Origin: Nitzschia sp. DOCU1
Lineage: Eukaryota > Bacillariophyta > Bacillariophyceae > Bacillariales > Bacillariaceae
NCBI GenBank assembly: GCA_951394045.1
Contig: OX595993.1
Coordinates: 1,674,001 to 1,738,000 of the forward strand
Length of the DNA: 64,000 nt
Direction: 5' to 3'
Shown: positions 19,966 to 31,142 of the stretch, one piece after another
Layout of the letters: the number at the start of each line of letters is the position of its first letter
How positions within the stretch are numbered: the first letter of the stretch is position 1
Made by a program: the position numbers and the translations under genes
Notes under the pieces: generated by a model
Database searches by the model: none
Told to the model about the DNA's origin: nothing
The model's input: the letters and a program-made list of their open reading frames with translations, nothing else

Positions 19966-21445
19966 CTATACAAAATTAGTTTCGGACATGTCATCGCAGA
20001 CGATGCGCTCCAGGAACATGCGACGTGCAGCATCCGTTAGGATTTCGTCCAGCGCAAGGTCTTCGCTCATAATCTTGTATTGTTCTTTGGATAGGTAATT
20101 CTCGGGGGTCCAACTTGCTTTGGCAATACCCGCTGCGCCCAGCTCGTTGTGCTCTTGTCCATCGTCTCGCTTGGCCTGATTAATGTGGGGCCGAATACGT
20201 TCCGTCATGGTGGACGTGTCTTGGAAGCCCAAAACATCCCGGACGTGTTCGGGAGCATAGGCTAGCCATTCCATTACCAGCACCAAATTGTATCGAGCGA
20301 CAGTGTCCAGGGCAATACGGAGTGCCTCTTGCCTCTTTTTGGCATCCTCGGCTGTCTTTCCCACTGATATCTTTCGAACTGGTCTGGCCGAAAACGTCCA
20401 CGTATACACATTCGTCAAATCCTTTCGTTTTTCCCACCAAGGCTCTACCTGCTTTATTTTGCATCCGCGGTCTTCAATACATTCAAAACGAAATTGGGAG
20501 AGCGCTCTGTCCAAAGGCCGACGAAAGGAAGTGGTAAAGATGGCGGGAAGCTCAAAGAATCGTTCGTCAAAGTGATCCCACTCATTTCCTAGAATACGAT
20601 GGCCATCTTCCAGCATTCGAGACGCAATGACCTCATTCGAATATCTCAAAAAGCATCCAGCACAGTTTTTCTTATCCCAGTACATGTCAGGCATACAGTA
20701 GCTGATGAGTGTGGAAACAAAGCAAGCGACAATGCCAGGTATGTGAGTCGGGAATCATTTACAAGGTGTCCTGGCGTCATATCGTAACTCACTATCGTGG
20801 AACTTGGGGCTTGACGAGATTGTGCTGCGCCAGGGTACAAAAATTGGTGCCTCCTGCCTTGCGTAAGTGCTGAAAAAACATGAACACAAAATCGTCTTTT
20901 GGTTGCTTTAGCTCCTTCAGTCCCTGCCGGTATTTCCTGGCGCGGTCATGGTTTCGTTGATCCGGAATAGTAATGCGCTGAGCCGGACATGGAAAGAGAT
21001 TCTTGACGTCGTCAACCTTTAAAATGGCCTGCCGATCCGATTCCGTTTGTAACAGACGCTGCTCAAAGTTGCGGACTCCAAACGGGTCGTGTGTCTTGAG
21101 AATTGACAAAATCTGATCGGCTGGTAGCGCGGCCAGCTGAACTGCCAAGTCTCTCCAGTCGGCATAGTTTGTTCTCTCCTTAGTCAACAGCTTGCCCCAT
21201 ACGTCGGACTGATTACTGGTAATATTGATGGATAAGGCCTTGTTGTTGGGGGCCAGAAAATTCGCATGAGATGTTGCTGTGCTGCCATGTTGTCGAACCA
21301 CTTGGACCACCAAGCCAAAGTACACGAGCGCGATCAGAATGGAAAAGATAAACAAGAGGAGAATTCCAATGCGCACGGGCCGTTTCACAGTTCGACGTTG
21401 AGCGACTCGAGGAACATTTCGAGAAGAAGGGTTTAACTCCACCAT
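19966..21445 (-). CDS. type II membrane sulfotransferase
   Basis: Exons 21445-20793 and 20701-19966 (91-bp intron, GTGAGT...CATCAG) give 462 residues; the splice restores a Tyr codon and TYR-TYR-CYS-MET. A single membrane span at about 26-48 after a basic N-terminus marks a Golgi type II enzyme. The lumenal part has the PAPS-binding 5'-PSB loop (QHLRKAGGTNF) and the 3'-PB motif (SFRRPLDRALSQF), with a later KASWTPENYLSKEQ like the C-terminal family block. It would transfer sulfate to glycans or proteins; the acceptor is unknown. The ATG at 21445 is the first in frame (the frame opens at TTG 21451). Confidence 0.8.
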
Positions 21446-22239
21446 CTGCAAACAAACGATGACCTGATGATTGAATGTCGTCGTCGTCGTTGCACACAGT
21501 AGTGGTTAGAAAGAGGCATGGGGTCGAGCCATTTTTTGCGGTCTTCTCGTTGTCACGACGTTCGATGCGTGTGGACACGCAACGCGCCCCCACCAATAAT
21601 AAGCGCGGCGAGCAACTACGGTAGACTAAATCGACTTAAATTGGCACCTCCTTTTTCTCTATCCGTTTGTTCCCAATGCTGTGCACAAGAATCCTCCCCT
21701 TCGGGGGGACAAAGTAGCTACTATTGGCAGAACTGAAGTAGCGATGGGACTTGCTCGCATTGATCTCTTCTTGTTTTTGCTATTCAGAGAAATGAACGTG
21801 AAATCGCTACCGGTTTCAAGTGCCTCGTGCGGTCCATGGATAGACTTCCGCTGGGCCTGTGGACATTACGAAACAAGGAGCCATGATTCATTCAAGTGCA
21901 CGTGGTGTTGGTGAAAAAGTGGCTATTGCCTGCGATTGCTTCTTATATTGCATTCAGCCTAGATTTCTGCTATATACGAAAGATGAGTAGCGAGTTACCT
22001 AAACAAGGTCGGAGCCAGTGGAGCCGCGCTGAACGACCGATCGCAATAGTTCCCTCGCACCCAATGATCGTATATTTTGGTCAAGATGACGGTGTACACG
22101 AATAGCCTGGTGGATTTGCACATGTGAAAATAATCTTTTTCCGGCGCTGGCAGAGGAAACAAAGAGATAGATGATCTGGAATTGAGGCAGGAAGAATGAG
22201 CGAGTTAGCGACTCTCAAATATTTCGCTGGTGCACATGA
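21446..22239. other. intergenic region, nothing recognised
   Basis: Almost 800 bp between the sulfotransferase start and the RBM39-like stop. Short frames only; no motif, repeat or RNA gene recognised. Confidence 0.4.
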
Positions 22240-24513
22240 CTAGCCTGACTTGGGCATTTCAGATTCAAGTAGGAAGTCTACCCGGAGTTGGCGTTTGTCA
22301 AACCATCGACCCGCGAGATTGTGGGCACATTGAGTGGCCGCCTCAACAGTCTCAAAGGAAGCATAAATCTTTCCGCCAGGCTCGTTGGACATCACCGTTA
22401 CAGAAACGATCTTTCCAAACTTGGAACATTCTTCTTCAAACTCCTCCTTGATCTCGGCAGGCCAGGTATCACCTGACTCTTGATCCTTGTCGAACATATT
22501 GTGAACAAGGATGTTTCTTGTTGGCGTCTCGCTGCCTCCAATCAGCTTGACCCCAGTTGGAACCGCAGGGGCGGGGCTTAGGGCTTGTTCCGTCACCGTT
22601 GTCGTTACCTGTTCCGCAGCAAGCGTGGCTCGAGCTTCAGCCACAGTAGGCACAGAGGATGCGATAGGCTTTGCAGTCTGAGCGCCAGCCATTGCCGCAT
22701 CAAGCGCTCGTTCCGCAGTGGCAGAGATGGAAGCGCTAAGCAAGGCAGAGTCGGTGACACCCGACATTTGTGCCAGGACGGTCAAGGCCTTCTTCGCTCT
22801 GACTGTGGCATCTTCGGGGAACGCTTCAGATGTAACAATATCTACTCCTTGCACAGTCGAGGCCTGGCTGGCCCATCCAGTTTTCAAAGGTCGTCCCGCC
22901 AGCAGTTGGTTGGACATTGTCTGGATCGCTAGATTTGCCTCTTTGGGGTCACGATATGTCAAGAACGCGTAGCCACGGCTTGTCTTCGTGGCAGGATCCA
23001 TCTGCATGGTGACTTTCTCAAGCTGCCCAAATTGAGAAAACAAAGCAAAGATGTGCTCCTCTGTAACACTTGGGTCCAAGCCCCCGATATAAACTTTTTG
23101 AGCTTCAATCATCTTGCCGTCTGCAGACAAGATTGGCTTCGAGGCTGTCGAAGTACCCATCATAGCAGCTGTCACCGTGGAAGAGCTTGCACTTATGACG
23201 TAGTTCTTCTCTGCCTCTGAAGGTTTGACTAAAATAGGAAAGCGTTGAAAGTCAGGAGGTTGTCCAGCAACGCCAATAGCCTTGTTCACATCTTCAATTC
23301 GACCCAACTGAACGTATGCGCATCCCTTGTGATTTCCCGTTCTTTTGTCTTTAAGGAGAATCACTTCCTTTACCTGGCATCCTACCTTCCTCTTGAAATA
23401 GCGCCGAATGTCCTTTTCTGTTGCCCGCATAACTAATTGCGAGACGAACACCGTGCGCTGATCCTTCGAAAAGGCCGATTCGTCCTCTTTTGAACTTGGT
23501 TCTTCTTCCGACGACGAAGAAGAAGAGGCCGACGAGGATGTGGACGGGGATCGTGAGTGGCGGCTTCGTTTGTGGCTTCCACTACCTCTAGAACCCCTAG
23601 AGCCTCTACTTCCGTCGCCTCGCCCAGAACCACTTCTCTTTCCTCCTGAGCCAGATCGCCGACGGTCACCACTTCCTCCACTTCGGCCTCTTTCCCGGCT
23701 GTTGTTGTCACTACGGCTCCTTTTTCGGGCAACACCTTCTTCTTCTCTTGGAGATTTCGATCTGGATCGACTTTCTGATCCAGAGCTATGGCTTGATACG
23801 GAGCTGGCCGAGCGACTTCGACTTCGGCCACGTCGACGGCCCCTGGGGCTTCTAGAGCGACTTCTGTAACCACTATAATCGTATTCTCCTCCTCGAGGGG
23901 GCGGTCCCCTTCGATCAGGGGGTGGTCCCCGCCAGTCTCGGGGAGGCGGATAACCCCCTCGCTCCCATCGATCTGGCCCATCGGGTCCTCGATTAAAGTG
24001 GGGTGGAGGTGGCCCTCTACCACCGCTATGGTCGCGGTGGCCATCGCCTCTGTTATCTTCAGGCATAGTATCTCCTCTTCGACGAGCCTCTCGGTTCATG
24101 CGGCGCCTCTCCCGTTTCCTTTTACGGCCACGGGCTCTCTGTTGGGTTGTGAGGTGCTCTTGGGACTGCCATGAATTGGACGATTTCGATCGAGACTCGC
24201 TTTGAGAATTCGAGGTAGGCTTGGTAGACGCTGTCTGTTCAGTTTCCCTTGACACTGTTCCTCTTGTTGCGGATTCAGACGGCTGCTGGTGGTTCTTGGC
24301 CTCTTCGGATAATGAACTTAAGGTTATTTCTCGTGATGGAGAGGTATTCGTCGTAGGGTCTACGGGACTATCTGTATGTGAATTTCCTTCCTCCGGGTTG
24401 CTTCGTCGCCTGGCTTTCTGGCGAACGATGTCGCGCAACCTTGCCTCTTCTGCCTCCAAAGCAATCGTACCGGAATTTTGCTCCTTTGTGCTATTAATAT
24501 TTTGACCGTCCAT
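22240..24513 (-). CDS. RBM39: RBM39/CAPER-like SR splicing factor
   Basis: 757 residues, single exon. An Arg/Ser-rich N-terminal half (about 125-330, many RSRSRS runs) is followed by RRM1 at 353-430 (RNP2 TVFVSQL, RNP1 KGCAYVQL), RRM2 at 474-548 (KVYIGGLD and RGYAFLTY) and a C-terminal U2AF-homology motif at about 650-750 ending GRWFDKRQLRVDF, where the R-W-F loop that binds ULM tryptophans is kept. This order (RS, RRM, RRM, UHM) is the CC1/CAPER family. It helps select 3' splice sites with U2AF and SF3b in the nucleus. The N-terminus is longer than in animals and very Gly-rich at 280-315. Confidence 0.88.
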   Translation of the reverse strand: MDGQNINSTKEQNSGTIALEAEEARLRDIVRQKARRRSNPEEGNSHTDSPVDPTTNTSPSREITLSSLSEEAKNHQQPSESATRGTVSRETEQTASTKPTSNSQSESRSKSSNSWQSQEHLTTQQRARGRKRKRERRRMNREARRRGDTMPEDNRGDGHRDHSGGRGPPPPHFNRGPDGPDRWERGGYPPPRDWRGPPPDRRGPPPRGGEYDYSGYRSRSRSPRGRRRGRSRSRSASSVSSHSSGSESRSRSKSPREEEGVARKRSRSDNNSRERGRSGGSGDRRRSGSGGKRSGSGRGDGSRGSRGSRGSGSHKRSRHSRSPSTSSSASSSSSSEEEPSSKEDESAFSKDQRTVFVSQLVMRATEKDIRRYFKRKVGCQVKEVILLKDKRTGNHKGCAYVQLGRIEDVNKAIGVAGQPPDFQRFPILVKPSEAEKNYVISASSSTVTAAMMGTSTASKPILSADGKMIEAQKVYIGGLDPSVTEEHIFALFSQFGQLEKVTMQMDPATKTSRGYAFLTYRDPKEANLAIQTMSNQLLAGRPLKTGWASQASTVQGVDIVTSEAFPEDATVRAKKALTVLAQMSGVTDSALLSASISATAERALDAAMAGAQTAKPIASSVPTVAEARATLAAEQVTTTVTEQALSPAPAVPTGVKLIGGSETPTRNILVHNMFDKDQESGDTWPAEIKEEFEEECSKFGKIVSVTVMSNEPGGKIYASFETVEAATQCAHNLAGRWFDKRQLRVDFLLESEMPKSG

Positions 24514-25306
24514 GGTGATATGTCAGCACAGCAGGGGTAAGAGATACATTAGAGGTGCAATTTGACAGGGCTTGCAAAAGGAGCGATATCACAAACCATT
24601 GAGGTCCCACTGAAGGTGGTAACAACTCCTTGCTGGGGAATAAAAACACCTGTGCAGAACGATTTTTGTGTGCTTTGTTGGTTCTGCACCATTGAAGACA
24701 ACGCTTCTCGATCGATCCACAAAATATCCTCCGTAGGAGATGGTACCAAGTTTACGGACTTGTCATCGGGTGGCAGTAAATTGATTCGCTATTGGCGCAT
24801 GCATCCTGTTGGGATTGTTAACAAAGGAAATGCCGTTAAATTAAAAAATCCTTCATCGTCATGCTACGATATTAACAGCTGATTGGCACCATTAAGCAGT
24901 AGCATAGGCATATACGTTGTGTCCACCTATGTTCGTCCCCCGATGACGTCCGTGGCACCACCACTAAAAACTGTTAAGCGACGTTAATTAACAGGGGCAC
25001 AAATTCCCGCCACTAGCGAAGCCCGGCTCGGAAAAATACTATGTCTCTTGCGACGTCATCGACTAAAACGCCGGTAGGCCACAATTCCCTCTCATGCGAT
25101 CATTCGGCGGTCTGTGCTACTTTTCGTCTGTCAGTCAACAGCTTCCCAGGTTTTGCCACCGACCAGTCGTCAAAATTCGATCTTTGTTTCCATCATCTCG
25201 TTCTCCCAGCAGAGCCGGGTGTGGGTCTGCCACCCATTTCCTACTACTGTAGCTTTTCGAAGCACATTACAAACGTACTCTGTGTTTGAGCCCCTGGATC
25301 TAAATC
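24514..25306. promoter_or_regulatory. divergent promoter of RBM39-like and NAT10 genes
   Basis: 793 bp between two divergent housekeeping genes. TGACGTC at 24944-24950 and GACGTCA at 25052-25058 are CRE-like in opposite orientation. Frames inside (24562-24882 plus) lack an ATG start and motifs. Confidence 0.35.
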
Positions 25307-28300
25307 ATGGTTCGAAAGCGCTTGGACGATCGGGTTCGAACATTGATCGAGCGTGGAGTCGTCAAAGGAGAACGTTCTATGCTCGTTCTGGTCGGCGACT
25401 ATGGCAAAGATCAGGTACCGAATCTTCACCAAATTCTAAGCAAAACTTCCTTGCAGACCCGACCTAATGTCTTGTGGTGCTACAAGAAGGAACTTGGATT
25501 CTCCACTCACCGCAAGAAACGAATCAAGAAGCTCAAACGAGACAAGGCGCGAGGCCTAGCTTCCGGCGACGTTGACACGGCAGACAACTTTGAGCTCTTC
25601 ATTTCCTCCACGGATATCAACTGGTGCTACTACAAAGATTCGCATCGTGTCCTGGGAACGACCGTTGGGATGCTGGTTCTGCAAGATTTTGAAGCTTTGA
25701 CTCCTAATCTCATGGCAAGAACCATTGAGACCGTTCGAGGTGGGGGGTTGGTCATCTTTCTTCTGAGAACAGTCAAATCCCTCAAACAACTTTATACTAT
25801 GACTATGGATGTACACTCTCGATATCGCACTGACTCGGCAGGAGATATTGTTCCACGCTTTAATGAGCGCTTCATTTTGTCGTTAGCGAAATGTCAGAAC
25901 TGTCTTGTCTGTGACGACGAATTGAATGTGCTGCCAGTATCGAGGAAAACACTAATGGGCCTGGCGCCTGGACTAATTGAGAAAGGCGATGCTGGGGAAG
26001 TTATTATTCGCGAATCGGTAATGGATCAGGAGCTCAAGGAATTGAAAGAGTCGTTAATTGACACGCCCCATGTTGGTGTACTCGTGGAGTTGGCAAAAAC
26101 TCTCGACCAAGCCAAAGCTCTACTGGTTTTCTTGGAAGCCTGTTCAGAAAAGACAAACGCTACATCAACAGTTGCCATGACTGCTGCTAGAGGACGAGGA
26201 AAATCAGCTGCAATGGGTCTGTGTTTGGCGGGTGCCATCTCGCTCGGTTACTCGTCGATTGCTGTCACAGCTCCCGAGCCAGAGAATCTCGTTTCTGTCT
26301 TCGATTTCCTTTGTCGAGGCCTCAAGGCGTTAAAATACCAGGAGCACATGGACTACAGTATCACTTACAATACTGCCTCTGGGCGGGAAGCTATCAAGTG
26401 CATTGTCGCCATACATATTCACCGCAGCCACCGACAAGTCATCCAGTATATAGCTCCACATGAGACCGACAAGTTCTCGTCAGCTGAAATTGTGGCGGTT
26501 GATGAGGCTGCGGCAATCCCTCTCCCTGTTGTCCGCGCTCTGATGCATCAACCTAATCGTCTCACCTTTCTGAGCTCCACCATCAATGGATATGAAGGGA
26601 CCGGTAGATCTCTCAGCCTCAAGCTTATCAAAGAACTTCGCGAAAGCAAGGGCGGGCGTCAGGCAGAATTGAGCGCGGCTAATGCTGCAGCCAGTGCCAT
26701 TAGCGGGCCCAAATCTAAAAAGGGCGAAGCCAAGGTTCACGAGCAACGATACCGAGCCGCAGCTGATGCTGCCGAAGGTGATCGTTTAACGGGACCTCTG
26801 CGGGAAATTGAGCTTAGCACCCCCATTCGATACGCCGAAGGTGATGGCATAGAAAAATGGTTGAACAAATTGCTGTGCTTGGATTGTGGTTCGGGGTCTC
26901 AGTTGAAATTGAATGGGGGCGCTCCAGCCCCGTCGGACTGTGAACTCTATAGCGTGGACCGTGACGCTCTGTTCTCTTACCACAAACTGTCCGAAGCCTT
27001 TCTGCAGAAATTGATGGGTCTTTACACGAGTGCGCACTACAAGAACACTCCAAATGATCTTCAGATGCTTTCGGATGCACCCGCACACTCCGTTTTTGTC
27101 TTACTTTCGCCATCGGCGGAGAAGGACGCAGATTCTCTTCCTGATATCTTGGCCGTTGTGCAAGTGGCCTTGGAAGGAAAGATTTCGAGGAAAGCGGTGG
27201 AAGCCCAGTTGGCGAGAGGTCATAGATCCGCGGGTGACTTGATTCCTTGGACTATCTCGCAACAATTCGGCGATTCCAAGTTTGCTCAGCTGAGTGGGGC
27301 GAGAATCGTGCGGATCGCTGTTCATCCCTCGGTCCAGTCGATGGGCTATGGGTCGCGTGCTGTGGAGCTCCTCTACCGATTTTACAACGGAGAAATGGTC
27401 TCACTGGCCAATCCCGAGGATGGCGGCAATGACGACAGCGCCGACGAAGAATCGTCGGAAGAAGAACAAGGCACGGATGCGGAAAGTGAACAGGATGAGA
27501 AAAATAGCGACGGCCAAGGGAAGCGCATTCAGGTTGAAAAATTGGCACCGCGAAAGGAACTCCCGCCGCTTCTCCTGCCACTCACAGAAGTGGAGGCGCC
27601 TCGTTTGGACTGGATGGGTACGTCGTTTGGTTTGACAGGCCCCCTTCACAAGTTTTGGAGTCGAGCTGGAATGCGGATGCTCTACCTTCGACAAACCAAG
27701 AATGAATTGACTGGCGAAAATTCTGCGATCATGGTGCGCGCCTTACCAAGGGCCTCCGGTGTAGATGATACCTGGCTTGATGCATTTGTCGGTGACACCA
27801 AACGGAGATTTATCTCCCTGTTGGGAGGTCCCTTCCGGGATATGGAAATCACGCTAGCCATCTCCACGCTGGAAGCTATGGAGGACCACAATTCGGCCAA
27901 CAAAACTCTGGAAAGGACAGGTAATGGGTCGGGGAAGATCACGGCGGATGAATTGGGCTATCATCTGACGCCTCATGACCTGAAACGGCTTGAACTTTAC
28001 GGTCGAAATCTCTGTGACCATCATCTTGTGACTGACCTTTTACCTACCGTCGCGCGATTGTACTTCACTGGAAGATTCGGTCCTGATTTCAAGCTTTCCA
28101 GTGTTCAAGCTGCGATTTTATGTGGTATTGGCGTCCAGAACCGTGACGTTGACGCCCTGACTAAGGAATTGGGCCTCCCTTCGAATCAAGTTCTTGCCAT
28201 GTTTAACAAGGCAGTTCGGAAGATATCGATTTCGTTGAACACTGTTGTGGAAGAGAAGGAAGAACAGGCCCTCCTAGGTGGAGAACAGCGCCGACAAGTT

Positions 28301-28663
28301 CAAAAGGCTGTTGAGGGTATGCGAGATGTGGCCGAAAAGACACTCGAAGAAGACGCCGCAGAAGCCGCAACGGATGCAATGAAAATACTCAACAGCGAGA
28401 AGGCACTTCCACCAGAAATTGCCAACGATGGTTCTCTCATGCAATTTGCCATCAAAGGCACGGACGAACAATGGAAACAAGCTTTGGACGGAAAAGATAT
28501 GAATGAGTCGGGCACCGTCTCGATCAAGAACGTAAGGGAAAAGCGCAAGCACTTGGATTCCGAAGACTGGGAGAAGGAGGCCAAACACGAGTCGGGAATG
28601 TCGAAACACGGCAACAGCAGCAAAACGAAGAAGAAGGCTAAAAACCGGAGAAAGTCGGCTTGA
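25307..28663 (+). CDS. NAT10: RNA cytidine acetyltransferase NAT10/Kre33
   Basis: 1118 residues, the family's length, single exon. The N-terminal module begins MVRKRLDDRVRTLIERGV and includes NVLWCYKKELGFSTHRKKR, both near-invariant in Kre33/NAT10. An ATP-binding loop TAARGRGKSAAMG lies near residue 290, with VDEAAAIPLP downstream as Walker B. The GNAT acetyltransferase fold follows, with IVRIAVHPSVQSMGYGSRAV near 665 for acetyl-CoA binding, then an acidic insert and the tRNA-binding C-terminal domain, and a Lys-rich nucleolar tail. The enzyme makes N4-acetylcytidine in 18S rRNA and tRNA and helps small-subunit processing in the nucleolus. Confidence 0.95.
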   Translation: MVRKRLDDRVRTLIERGVVKGERSMLVLVGDYGKDQVPNLHQILSKTSLQTRPNVLWCYKKELGFSTHRKKRIKKLKRDKARGLASGDVDTADNFELFISSTDINWCYYKDSHRVLGTTVGMLVLQDFEALTPNLMARTIETVRGGGLVIFLLRTVKSLKQLYTMTMDVHSRYRTDSAGDIVPRFNERFILSLAKCQNCLVCDDELNVLPVSRKTLMGLAPGLIEKGDAGEVIIRESVMDQELKELKESLIDTPHVGVLVELAKTLDQAKALLVFLEACSEKTNATSTVAMTAARGRGKSAAMGLCLAGAISLGYSSIAVTAPEPENLVSVFDFLCRGLKALKYQEHMDYSITYNTASGREAIKCIVAIHIHRSHRQVIQYIAPHETDKFSSAEIVAVDEAAAIPLPVVRALMHQPNRLTFLSSTINGYEGTGRSLSLKLIKELRESKGGRQAELSAANAAASAISGPKSKKGEAKVHEQRYRAAADAAEGDRLTGPLREIELSTPIRYAEGDGIEKWLNKLLCLDCGSGSQLKLNGGAPAPSDCELYSVDRDALFSYHKLSEAFLQKLMGLYTSAHYKNTPNDLQMLSDAPAHSVFVLLSPSAEKDADSLPDILAVVQVALEGKISRKAVEAQLARGHRSAGDLIPWTISQQFGDSKFAQLSGARIVRIAVHPSVQSMGYGSRAVELLYRFYNGEMVSLANPEDGGNDDSADEESSEEEQGTDAESEQDEKNSDGQGKRIQVEKLAPRKELPPLLLPLTEVEAPRLDWMGTSFGLTGPLHKFWSRAGMRMLYLRQTKNELTGENSAIMVRALPRASGVDDTWLDAFVGDTKRRFISLLGGPFRDMEITLAISTLEAMEDHNSANKTLERTGNGSGKITADELGYHLTPHDLKRLELYGRNLCDHHLVTDLLPTVARLYFTGRFGPDFKLSSVQAAILCGIGVQNRDVDALTKELGLPSNQVLAMFNKAVRKISISLNTVVEEKEEQALLGGEQRRQVQKAVEGMRDVAEKTLEEDAAEAATDAMKILNSEKALPPEIANDGSLMQFAIKGTDEQWKQALDGKDMNESGTVSIKNVREKRKHLDSEDWEKEAKHESGMSKHGNSSKTKKKAKNRRKSA

Positions 28664-28688
28664 GCTAACATAGTCTATAGATTGATCG

Positions 28689-31142
28689 TTAGTTCATGGT
28701 TTCCTCGAACACTGTAGATGCCGAGGTATGCTTGCCATCAAATTCAGGTGGAGGAAGGCCGAATACAGCCCGCAAGGACCGGCTCAATACGCGTTCCCCT
28801 AACCGTGCAACAATCTCGTTGGCCGTCCTTTGAATCTTCGGCTCCTGAGCCAATTTGCGGATTATTGGAACGAATTTGGAAATGTCGGTGTCGGTACCGG
28901 CGCCCAAAAGAGAAACGACCCGTCCGAAGCGCTTCATCGAAGGGGTAGCCTCGGGTAGGACTTCCTCCAAGTCCTTCTGGAAACTGCCATCTCTCTCCAA
29001 AAGTCCTTGCAATGATCGGAAGGCTTTCACAGCAGCGAGTTCGTCGCGGATTGCCAAGGCACTAGAGGCCTTGAACAGATATTGCAAGCTTTCCGCTCCA
29101 AGGCTATCTGCTGCCTCTACAATTTGCTGCGACAAATCCTGCAACAACGGTTCGCCTTCGTCACTCACCAAATAATTGGTCAAAAGGTCAAGCGCTAAGG
29201 ATACATCGTAACCACTGGAATCTTTGGCTTCATCAAGAAGTCCCTCCAAACGATTCCATCTAATTCTCCCTTCGCTCGTAAGTGCCAAGCGCCGAAGTGC
29301 TTCTTGTAAGTCGTCCTGAGGATCGGTCAACACCCGGCTTGCTACGTATGGATAGGCTTCCTGGATAATTCTTGAAGTTGGGTCGACCTGTTTGAAATAG
29401 ACACGTAACAGATCGATTAACAAATGGAACGGGGAAAGACAAATCATGGAAAAGATTAGTGTGGCGACAAACGAACGTACCTGGATGGCCAGTCCCTCGA
29501 GCACGCCCAAACAACGAATAATCGCGATGTAAAAGGGCGGCAAGGAGAAAGGATATGTATACATGATGTCACCAAGCTTCGAGACCACATTCTTGAAATT
29601 CAGCTCCGAAATTTCGGCATTCAGGACATCTGGGAGCGCCTTCTCTAGGGCGACCTCGATGGGTTTGACATCTGTGGAAAGCGGTATAAAACCTAATTTC
29701 TGATACACTCGAACAAGCTCACCCCAGTCTCGGTTGACAATGTGGACGACTGCCAAGAGGAATCCGTTGCGCTGGGCTCGTTCGGCATACGACATCATAC
29801 CAAAATCCAAATAACACAGGCGCCCGTCCTTGCAAGCCAACAAGTTGCCCGCATGCGGATCCGCATGGAAGAAACCATTTTCCAATATTTGGCGGAGTGA
29901 GCATTGCACCAAGGTATCCACCAGCTTTCGTCTGTCAAGGTTATATCGCTCCAAACTGTCCGAGTCCGTCAACCGAAAGCCATCTACCCATTCCATCACC
30001 AGAACTTTGCGCGTGGTCAGATCGGAATAAATCTTGGGCACAAACACGTCTGTCACTCCGGCATACAATTCGTTGAAACGTTGTGCATTGGCCGCTTCCG
30101 CCACATAGTCGATCTCTCGATAAATCAACTCTCCAAAGTCGTCGATAATACTTTGTACGTTGATATCTCGCTTCAAGATTCGAAATATTTCATTGTAAAT
30201 ACCTGACCACCATCGCAGAATGTACAAATCGAGAGCAATAATCTCTTCGCAGCTTGGCCGTTGGATTTTCAATGCCACCAAATCTCCATTCGCCTTGAGT
30301 CGAGCCTTGTATACTTGTCCGATCGAAGCAGCTGCCACGGGTTCTTCCTGTTCCAGCTCAAAGACATCGCTAAAACTGACCCCCAGTTCGTTCTCGACCG
30401 TGGCAAGTGCTAGATCATTGGAAAACCGAGGAACATCGTCTTGCAACTTTTGCAACTCTTCCAAGTATTCACTAGGCAGCAAATCCGGTCGGCTGGCCAA
30501 GGCTTGTCCTGCCTTGATAATGGCAGGTCCAAGCCCCGAAATGGCCCTTAGCAACTGTTGGGCCCGAAACCGCCGATTGTTTTGCACACCCAGAACAAAG
30601 TCCCACACAACTCCGGCCGCCCACCATCCCAGTGGCCCAGCAATTTGGACATTACGGACAAACCATTTTGTGGGTTGTCGAAATAGAAGCTTTTCCGCGG
30701 CCACTGGATCGTATTTGACCAGAGGTTCCGCAATTTTCACACCCCGTCGAAAGGCGTATCGCGTCACAACGTCACTGCCATCCAAGAGCCCGTTGGCCCA
30801 CAAATTGTCCGGCACCAAGGACAAGTCCGTGGAGGAAGAAGAATCCTTATTAGACGAGACGGCGTCTCGAAGTTTTGCTGGCGGTGGTACCAAGGCATCG
30901 TTATTTCCATCCGTAAATTGCTCCAGCAATTGTTTGGCTTTTATCAATCGAGCCGATTCAGTCTCCGTAACAGTTTCTTCGTCCCTTTCTACCGAGACTG
31001 CTAATAACCTGGACTGTTGTGCATGATAGCGGCTAATGACACTTGCTCCTCCTGTATGTTCTGGGACCATAAAGGCATTGGAAGATCCAACCGCCGAAGT
31101 TAAGACGACAGCCCACCAAAAGGAACTCCCGTGTGTCTTCAT
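28689..31142 (-). CDS. plastid ABC1-family atypical kinase (ABC1K)
   Basis: Exons 31142-29481 and 29387-28689, with a 93-bp in-frame intron (GTACGT...AAACAG), give 786 residues; splicing joins GVLEGLAIQ to VDPTSRII, the usual ABC1K sequence. The leader MKTHGSSFWWAVVLTSAV...SSNAF is a diatom plastid signal. Kinase marks: KAGQALASRPDLLP (KxGQ), the Ala-rich loop AAASIGQVYKARL, VALKIQRP with the ATP-binding Lys, the ExD motif EIDYVAEAAN, HADPHAGNLL and LDFG. ABC1Ks sit in plastoglobules or thylakoids and support prenyl-lipid (plastoquinone, tocopherol) metabolism. The first in-frame ATG is 31142; the frame opens at a GTG. Confidence 0.9.
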   Translation of the reverse strand: MKTHGSSFWWAVVLTSAVGSSNAFMVPEHTGGASVISRYHAQQSRLLAVSVERDEETVTETESARLIKAKQLLEQFTDGNNDALVPPPAKLRDAVSSNKDSSSSTDLSLVPDNLWANGLLDGSDVVTRYAFRRGVKIAEPLVKYDPVAAEKLLFRQPTKWFVRNVQIAGPLGWWAAGVVWDFVLGVQNNRRFRAQQLLRAISGLGPAIIKAGQALASRPDLLPSEYLEELQKLQDDVPRFSNDLALATVENELGVSFSDVFELEQEEPVAAASIGQVYKARLKANGDLVALKIQRPSCEEIIALDLYILRWWSGIYNEIFRILKRDINVQSIIDDFGELIYREIDYVAEAANAQRFNELYAGVTDVFVPKIYSDLTTRKVLVMEWVDGFRLTDSDSLERYNLDRRKLVDTLVQCSLRQILENGFFHADPHAGNLLACKDGRLCYLDFGMMSYAERAQRNGFLLAVVHIVNRDWGELVRVYQKLGFIPLSTDVKPIEVALEKALPDVLNAEISELNFKNVVSKLGDIMYTYPFSLPPFYIAIIRCLGVLEGLAIQVRSFVATLIFSMICLSPFHLLIDLLRVYFKQVDPTSRIIQEAYPYVASRVLTDPQDDLQEALRRLALTSEGRIRWNRLEGLLDEAKDSSGYDVSLALDLLTNYLVSDEGEPLLQDLSQQIVEAADSLGAESLQYLFKASSALAIRDELAAVKAFRSLQGLLERDGSFQKDLEEVLPEATPSMKRFGRVVSLLGAGTDTDISKFVPIIRKLAQEPKIQRTANEIVARLGERVLSRSLRAVFGLPPPEFDGKHTSASTVFEETMN

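Noticed and set aside
23433..24044. 203-codon minus-strand frame rich in Glu/Val
   Set aside because: Out-of-frame shadow of the Arg/Ser-rich part of the RBM39-like gene; repetitive codons keep it open.
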